Shown here: positions 57,480-64,000 of the stretch, piece after piece
Layout: the number at the start of each line of letters is the position of its first letter
Position numbering within the stretch: the first letter of the stretch is position 1
Source of the DNA: Artocarpus heterophyllus
Lineage: Eukaryota > Streptophyta > Magnoliopsida > Rosales > Moraceae
Reading direction: 5' to 3'
DNA: 64,000 bases
Assembly: GCA_025403435.1 (NCBI GenBank)
Contig: CM046349.1
Coordinates: 25,791,854-25,855,853 of the forward strand
Notes under the pieces: model-generated
What the model saw: the letters and a program-made list of their open reading frames with translations, nothing else
Databases searched by the model: none
What the model was told of the DNA's origin: nothing
Position numbers and translations under genes: made by a program

Positions 57480-60400
57480 AATACTGTTGGTTACTGCATA
57501 AGAATTCAACATGTTAGAAAATAAACTCGTTAATGTGAAGAAGGAAACAATTGGACAAAAAGATAATTTAGAGCTTTGGTAAAGGGGGCCGTTGAATCCT
57601 GATGTAGATAGAAAATTAAAAAAAAAAAATAAGCAACCTTGACGAAACATGTGTCAAGGTTAAGGTCAAAACGTCTAAAAATATAAGTTGAATTCAACGA
57701 AAAGAATCAAAGTATTGGAAAAGAGGGAGATGCGCTCAAAAGTTATATTAGAGTTTTACTTCGATGTTCCCATAACAATAAAGGGTTGGCGAGACAAGAC
57801 TAATAAAGACAATGTGAAATGTGTTTGGTAAGGTATTGTTGCATCATCGACCATTTCAAAGACCATGAGGAAGTCGTTGATGACAAGCCCCTCTAAGATG
57901 GCACATGACTTTCGGTATAGCCTAAAGAAGGCTTTCATTGAAGGCCATGAAGAAGTACCTAATGTTTTCAAGCTCCCAACAAAAGTAATTAAAAACTACC
58001 CTTTCATTAGTTCGGACTAATGGAGGGAGTTTGTGAAAATACAAACTTAGTGAGGAACAATTAGAGATATGGAGAAAAACAAAAAAAGAGAATAGATGAT
58101 TTTAATCTCGAGCACTCTTGAGCTCGTTCGAGATATAAGAAAATGAAGCGTGAATAGGTAAGTAAAATTTTTTTGCTTTATTTCTACAGACTTTGTAATC
58201 TTTACATAATTTAAATAACCTCACCTTTTTAATGTAGATGAGACTATTGATTAGTGAGTATTTTACTCACAAATCAAGTATTGCTTAAGCTTAAATATTG
58301 TGTATATCCTTAAGTTATTGTGTTATTTTGATATTTTTGGTTTTATTTTATAAGAAATAATAAAATAGGACTTAAAGGAATTTTTAGCATCATTTTGGAG
58401 TGAAGAGAGGCCAAAACAGTGCCTATTGATGTGCTAGAATAGAACCTGGGCCATACTGCCCTAAAAAGCTAGTTGTAGCCTAGCAATTGACATTGCAATG
58501 CCTGCACATGCACTCGGTAGCATGTAAGAACAAAATAGGTGCACCGGGGCATGCCTCAGCCCTGTGGCTATGCATCCCTAGGCCTCCTATTGAATTGATC
58601 TATGTTTTGAAGCTAATTTTGCCCTAAAACTTGATCCAAGGGCCAAGATTTGATCCTGAAATGAGGCCTAACACCTTAAAGACCCTAAAGACCCAAAAGA
58701 AAAGGGAGAGCCTCCATTTTTCGAGGAGAAGGCACACATTCTCAAGGGGATTGGAGTTCACTCCAAGTAAGAAGACAAGGACAAAGAAAAGAAAAATATT
58801 TTCTTTGTTTTAGCTTAGGATTTTAGTTTGAGTTTTTAGATTTTGGTTTTCTTTTCAATAAATCATCATGGGAGATGTATTTATAGATCAAGAAGATGAA
58901 GAGGAGAAGAAGATGAAGAGCTTGGAGCTTGGAGCTTGTGACAACTCCAAAATGGATTTCATTCTCATTCTCTTCTTTGTATTTTTATGATTTGTAAATA
59001 TTGAACCCTCGATGTTGACTTGATTAATTTTAGTTATGGAGTAATTGTTTTTCTAGAGCTTTGATTTTACCCTATTATAAAGTGCTAATTTTTTAAGTGG
59101 TTTTTTATGGTTGATTTGTGTTGTTCCACTCTTAATGCTTTGGGTTCACTTGGCCAATGAATTAAATGATTTTATTATGTAGGGTTTGATGTTCAAGAGA
59201 GGGAAATTTCATATACATATTGTGGGAAACGCAACCTAGGTGACTATAAGATCGAGAAATTTATAGTTCTTTTGTAATCATTAGGAGAACTATAGCTTAA
59301 TGAATGCTAATTATTTGGTTCTAGATAGAGATATTAGAATCAACTTTTTGAGCATATTATCTAATTTGATGCTCAAGAGAGGTAATTAGGTTAATTAAGA
59401 GGTTCTCGACTAATTAATCATGAGACTCACTTCATAAAAAAATTAATACGGATTAATTATGGTAAAATCAATGCTCTAGTATTTTTTAGTTAATTGTTTT
59501 CATTGTTTTATTTTATTTTCTAGTTACTTTTATTAGTTTCTTTTATTCTTTGTTTATCTGGTTATTCAGATAATCTTTTGAGCCAATCAATTTTTGTAAT
59601 TAACAAAAAATTAACACAATCATCATGGGATCGACATCCAGACTACATATCACTTTATTGCTTGTGACCCTATACGCTTGCACATGTCCTTCATCAATTG
59701 CAACAACATGACTATGCCTTCTCCTCGTCACATTATTTAAAAATTCATCTGACAGAAAAAAGATAGAATTTTTAAAAATCTTAGATGGAGATAGATTGAT
59801 AGAATAATGAGTTACTTAATGTTTTTAACTTTTAGTATTTCGACTTTTACCTTTACTGTTATTAGTCTAAACTTGTATTAATTTTTGTAATTATAGGATG
59901 GTTGTAAATAGCAAATGTCTCAACGCATGTTCCAATCTCAAGGGATGCATGATATATTGACCACCGCAGTGGGAAATCCAAAACATTTAGGATGGGTACG
60001 CGGTCAATCTCAGTTTGTTAAGCAGTTATAATATTTTCATTCCATGTGATGCTAAAAGTCCAACGCAAAGTTGATCGAGCTGCATAAGAAGGTGAAAATG
60101 ATGGAGTTTAAGTTCTTTGAGTTAGAAGAGATCATGAGAAGTTAAGCTCAAGGAAATTACACCTCCCATAGGGAAGAAAATATGGTTCCTACTACAGAAC
60201 AACACACCAATACTGAAGCAAGTTGCACAATTCATACCGTATCAACACCACTTATGGAACCGCCCTCATTAGGTCGTAGTGACTGTGAATCTTGCCTTTT
60301 TCTAACATCATCAACAACCGGGTAAGGTAGTATTATTCATTTAATTCTCATTTAGGGAGGAAGGGCGTGGATAGATACTCTCCTCAGATGTCCTTCAATG

Positions 60401-61576
60401 CATGGCGTTTGGGGAAGGTAATGTGCACATTACAATTAATACATGCTATGCAAAGGACATGCCTTTACCTTTCCTGACAAAGAAAAATAGGTTCATGATC
60501 GGATGCTCTCGGAGGTTTTGTGGCTTGGCCCAAAATATAGATTCAAATTGGGTTGTTAAGTTAACTAAGCAAAGCTCTGATGACCAACACCATCATTCGA
60601 ACTGAAAGCCTATGGCACCTGTGGACGAGCCAATCAAGGTAGGTCATGCAAAGAAATGAAGGAAAAAAAAAAAGGCAGCAAAAAAAGGATGTAATGGAGG
60701 CAACACAACCTAAGGATGGTTTGGAAGGATTACCTCCAAGTATGGCAGGCTTGTATAGTTTCTCGAAACAATCCATGGACTCCTCTAGTGCAATAAGGCT
60801 TATGTTGCCTTATGCTATCACCCAGATCGAGGCTACGTCCCTATTTATCACTGTCGAGGTCATTGATTTGTTCACCAATTTCACTTAAATTAATGTTTCA
60901 TGTATCATAGCATACATGAGCTATTAATGTATATCTACACTATTCATTAATTGTCAACAATATGGTCATTTGTTCTTTTTTTCTTTAACTTTTTACTTAT
61001 TACTTGTCATCATCTAATAATCTTTGTTTTTTACATGCAATTTCTTATGGCGATATTGTCATACCTTCAAGTTGCTGACCATGTATGGCTTTGTTAACCC
61101 CTATATCACCTCTTATGTGCCAGGCAATGCTGAACTTTCGATTAAAGAATGAGCAAAGACACTCTGCAACTTTTTGGATAAAGGAGGTGCTGACAAATCT
61201 TATTTAATGCCATATAATGGTGGGGCCTTAAATGCGTGGAAGTTGAAAACAACAAATAAAGTCGTCTTCAATCAGCCTCATGGATGTACTAAATTTGTAT
61301 CACCAAATAAGGTAAACATTCAAATGTAAATGTAATATAATTGTTGAATTGTAATTGAAAAATACATGAATTGTTATTTAAACTAATTTATTCTTAATGT
61401 CTTTTTTAGAATATGTGGGAGACAAAAAAAATACGGCTATTTTTTTACTAAGGTACATAAGAGATATTATCATGAATAAGGGGCCAAAAACCTTGACAAG
61501 CCAAGAATTTTATAATAATGAGCATTTAAGTGAGTTGATAGATGAATGGGGAGAAAATGTGCAACGATTCATTTAA
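57480..61576 (+). pseudogene. CACTA-like (En/Spm) transposon protein with Ulp1-like tail (decayed)
   Basis: Scattered pieces in transposon order. 57740-58020 reads with frame changes as a plant En/Spm-associated region, ending YPFISSD then WREFVK. 60400-60605 gives MAFGEGNVHITINTCYAKDM, and 60690-60885 gives LPPSMAGLYSF. The tail at 61430-61576 reads KYGYFF, then RYIRDIIMNKG, then LIDEWGENVQRFI and stop. It resembles the end of Ulp1/C48 proteases carried by plant CACTA elements. There the family has (E)CGYxV, so the catalytic Cys appears replaced by Tyr (TAC). Stops abound and an LTR-like segment interrupts it. Assignment is by family resemblance only. Confidence 0.5.
58250..59690 (+). mobile_element. 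LTR-like insertion in the CACTA remnant
   Basis: A 1.4-kb non-coding segment unlike its surroundings. It begins near TGAGTATTTTACTCAC. It contains a GC-rich patch (58490-58600), AATAAA at 58857-58862 and a long AT-rich part. It ends with TGGGATCGACATCCAGAC and CTTGTGACCCTATACGCTTG. Similar phrases close LTRs of some gypsy (Tat/Athila-like) elements. No target duplication was found, so the edges are approximate. Confidence 0.35.
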
Positions 61577-61740
61577 TACAATTAATTCAGTTTTTATACT
61601 TTGTTATTGTTATATTCTATTATGTTTAATTTTTATAGATTATTGCTAATCTATGTCACTAGTGAATTGTGAGGTCAATGGAAAAGGCCACCCGTGGGCA
61701 AATGGAATAAAACTTGGTCATATTTTATCTAGGGCAACAT

Positions 61741-61988
61741 TAGACCATGACAGTTTTATGCGTAAAACTGTCGTCTAAAAGTAACATTCGATGACAATTT
61801 AAGCATAAATTATCGTCTAAAGTCCAGTAATCTATGCTTTTTGTTGCCCAGGAGGACATTAGATGACACATTGCAATGTTCGTCTAATATGCATAGCTAT
61901 TATGCCACTGGATTAGACAACAGTTTAAGTGGCCATCGTCTAATCTTTAGACGTCAATTATAAACCATTGTCTAATGTCTTTCTAGTA
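61741..61988 (+). repeat. CACTA 3' subterminal hairpin repeats and end
   Basis: Four successive imperfect palindromes, each closed by CGTCTAA or GTCTAA. Examples are CAGTTTT...AAAACTG at 61760-61777 and AATTTA...TAAATT at 61798-61813. They end in CATTGTCTAATGTC and TTTCTAGTA, whose reverse complement TACTAGAAAGACATTAG resembles a CACTA terminus. The 5' terminus was not found. Confidence 0.6.
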
Positions 61989-63270
61989 CTAATGCTTTTT
62001 CATTTTCATAGGGTGGGTTAAATCTCGTGAAAAATATTAGATCGAAGTTTAGCCCACATCACATGTAGTGATCATTTAGAATACTTTTACAAATGTAATG
62101 ATAAAAAAAAAAAAAACTTCCATATCACATCATGATCTAGCCCTAATACGAAAAAACTACAACTTTCTTAGATACAAATGTTAATACTAATATTATATTT
62201 GTTACTTAAAAAGTGTAAATGACATATAATACAGTATTTTATTTGGTGCCATGTATAATACTCTTTCAAAATCTGTAACTTTTTTTTTCATAATTATTAC
62301 TTTAAAACTTGTGTGGCATTTTGTGTACGTAGGTGGAACTACAAAATAAAGTTTCAGCTTACTTTTGGTTCACATTTTGAGAAACGCAATATTATAGTTA
62401 AAATTGATTAGTACAATTGTGTTCCAAAGGCCACTGTAGAAGTAACACAATTTAAAAGAAAACTAAATACATCAACTAATAACAATCAAATGCCAAAATA
62501 TAATACTAAGTACAACATGGGACAAATTTAGCACAAAAAATAATATTGTATTGGAGACTGATTTTTCTACTCAAATTCTAAAATTTTACATTAGCACGCC
62601 AAAATTGGTTATGCTCCTAGACTGCCTCTAAGAAGATCCTTGCTAGAAAAACCAGTGAGTTTTCACAGTCGTCATTGCAAAACTACACACACGGATGGGT
62701 ATCACAGTAGAAACGTCTTCTAATTTTCAATTCAAATAATGCTAAGGGGTTCATTAGTCAATCTCAAAAATTTTCATACAAATCAAAGCAATGAGATTAC
62801 GCATGATTAGAGACAAGAATTGGTTGAAACACCCTAACAAAATTGTGACAAAATATTGCCATTTCCACTCCTTCTCTTTCTTTTGTCCTGCTAAAGAGTT
62901 CAATTTTTTTTTTTCAATTGTTGCCATGTAATTCAAAAGAGAAAATATGAAGAAGAAAATGGAAGTAGAGTGTTTCGACGCAGAGCAAAGTTCATAGTGT
63001 AACCAATAGCTGCACTTCAGACCTCGAGCATGGAACATACATCCATAGGCAGATGATATGCTTATGGAATCCATGAAGAGTAGCGTTAGCTCTCTAACTA
63101 GGCTCACTTCCAGCCTCTACATCCTTGAGAGCGGTGGTTTCAGGGAAAAATTCTCAATCAGGATACATCTTATGAAAAAGTTGTCAGACTCAAATTCAAG
63201 CATAAAAAATGAGAGAGGAGGAATAATATGGACGAGGAATTACACAGGTCTTGCAAAAATAATACTCTTA
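61989..63270. other. Intergenic, no supported gene
   Basis: AT-rich with A/T runs. A frame at 62754-63107 (minus) and one opposite at 63058-63390 show no family resemblance. Confidence 0.5.
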
Positions 63271-63373
63271 GGCTTGTCTTTCATACTGTATTGTATTGTA
63301 TTATATTATATTATATTTTTTGTATATAATACAATACAATGCATACAATATAATACAGTGTATCAAACATGCC
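63271..63373. mobile_element. Small MITE with TACTGTATTGTATTG-type arms
   Basis: About 103 bp forming an inverted repeat. The left arm GGCTTGTCTTTCATACTGTA pairs with right arm (reverse complement) GGCATGTTTGATACACTGTA. The centre is TATTA/TGTAT simple sequence. A TTA stands on the left flank and TTTA on the right, so a 3-bp duplication is possible but not exact. Confidence 0.5.
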
Positions 63374-63599
63374 TTTATAGTTATATATAATAAATCATTG
63401 TAGTTAAAATTTTCATCCGGCATGGGAGTGGAGCTAATATATCCAAATTCACCTTTAATAACATAAAAATCTGTAACACGAGACAGGATTGCATATTACC
63501 AGAATGTGTCGATAAATAAAACAGAGAAGTAAAATTGAGAAGCACACCATAGTCAGCTCCTGAACATAAATAACACTCCAAAAAAGGCTAGGTTTTTTT

Positions 63600-63775
63600 T
63601 TTTTTCCTGCATTTTTGTTTTGAAAATTGAAACTACTTTCAGCATTTTCCGAATTTGGGTTCTTGATAAGAGCATTCATAGCTGCACAAATTAAGCCTTT
63701 CCCTTGTTTTGCATCGTCACATAATGCCGAAAAGTGCAATAGAATCCTGAAGAACTGTCACAAAACAATGCCAAA
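63600..63775 (-). other. Possible host-gene exon
   Basis: The minus strand from about 63750 down to 63608 reads without stop: LLHFSALCDDAKQGKG, then LICAAMNALIKNPNSENAES, then SFNFQNKNA. It follows a pyrimidine-rich tract and an AG. The composition looks protein-like rather than like the nearby repeats. I do not recognise the family, and no donor site is evident before an A-run. It could be a pseudo-exon. Confidence 0.25.
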
Positions 63776-63976
63776 ACCTCCATATTCCTCTAGCGAATGA
63801 GTGTTGCGTAGGTTTATCTACCAGGCTTTGCTATCATTGTGTAACCGTGCTAGTTTAGAAGAGGGAACCATTATGATAATTAAATTACCGCATCATTATA
63901 TAATCAAGAACTTTAAATGCTACGTATTTGTATTAGTTTTTGGAGATCTGATTCAAAAGCTATAAAGATGGATGTG

Positions 63977-64000
63977 TGTCACGCCCCGGAGTACGGGATG
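63977..64000 (-). repeat. Start of another Tekay LTR (B-like), cut by the window end
   Basis: TGTCACGCCCCGGAGTACGG is the reverse complement of the LTR end of element B (38500-38516). No primer site adjoins on the left, so this is the outer edge of a minus-strand 3' LTR or a solo LTR. Confidence 0.7.

Noticed and set aside
60402..60888. Independent small genes of 67 and 80 codons
   Set aside because: Better explained as pieces of the decayed CACTA-like protein in two frames.

Overview
This window is repeat-rich DNA from a land plant, most likely an angiosperm. It is AT-rich, has no operons, and nearly everything recognisable is a plant transposable element: Tekay-type Ty3/gypsy elements with a chromodomain-like tail, Ty1/copia elements, a hAT transposon with a BED finger, a CACTA relative, MITEs and a tRNA-derived SINE. 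No complete host gene is visible. All element genes I could follow carry stops or frameshifts, so none looks autonomous today.

Layout. 1-6019: the end of an old Tekay element (A) and its 3' LTR, which holds a Tourist-like MITE. 7012-7623: an isolated copia-type LTR. 7923-21162: a minus-strand Ty1/copia element (copia-1). Its integrase is split by a minus-strand Tekay element (D, 12412-17402) with a perfect 5-bp target duplication. 21163-38516: a plus-strand Tekay element (B), fused to the truncated 5' LTR of copia-1. B is split in gag by a second plus-strand Tekay element (E, 24125-32915, duplication GAAGC) of the same family as D.

38517-39732 is unassigned. 39738-52822 is a second minus-strand copia (copia-2, duplication AAAAC). 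Its 5' side carries head-to-tail leader-LTR duplications and a 4.8-kb hAT element (46099-50896). The hAT element contains tandem repeats and a 528-bp foldback MITE. 52823-56690 is mostly anonymous, with a SINE (55585-55721). 56690-61988 is a decayed CACTA-like element with an Ulp1-like tail, interrupted by an LTR-like segment. 61989-63976 is anonymous, with one small MITE and one possible exon. From 63977 another B-type LTR begins on the minus strand.

The most unusual signal is a short, nearly palindromic, CpG-containing unit (consensus TTCGGCAGGCCGAA). It recurs in irregular arrays in three different retrotransposon families (copia-1, D/E and B), in both LTR and leader. An analogous but different palindrome array (core CGCCTAGGCG) occupies the start of the isolated LTR at 7012. 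Element boundaries rest on terminal sequences, target duplications and alignment by eye; no database search was made.
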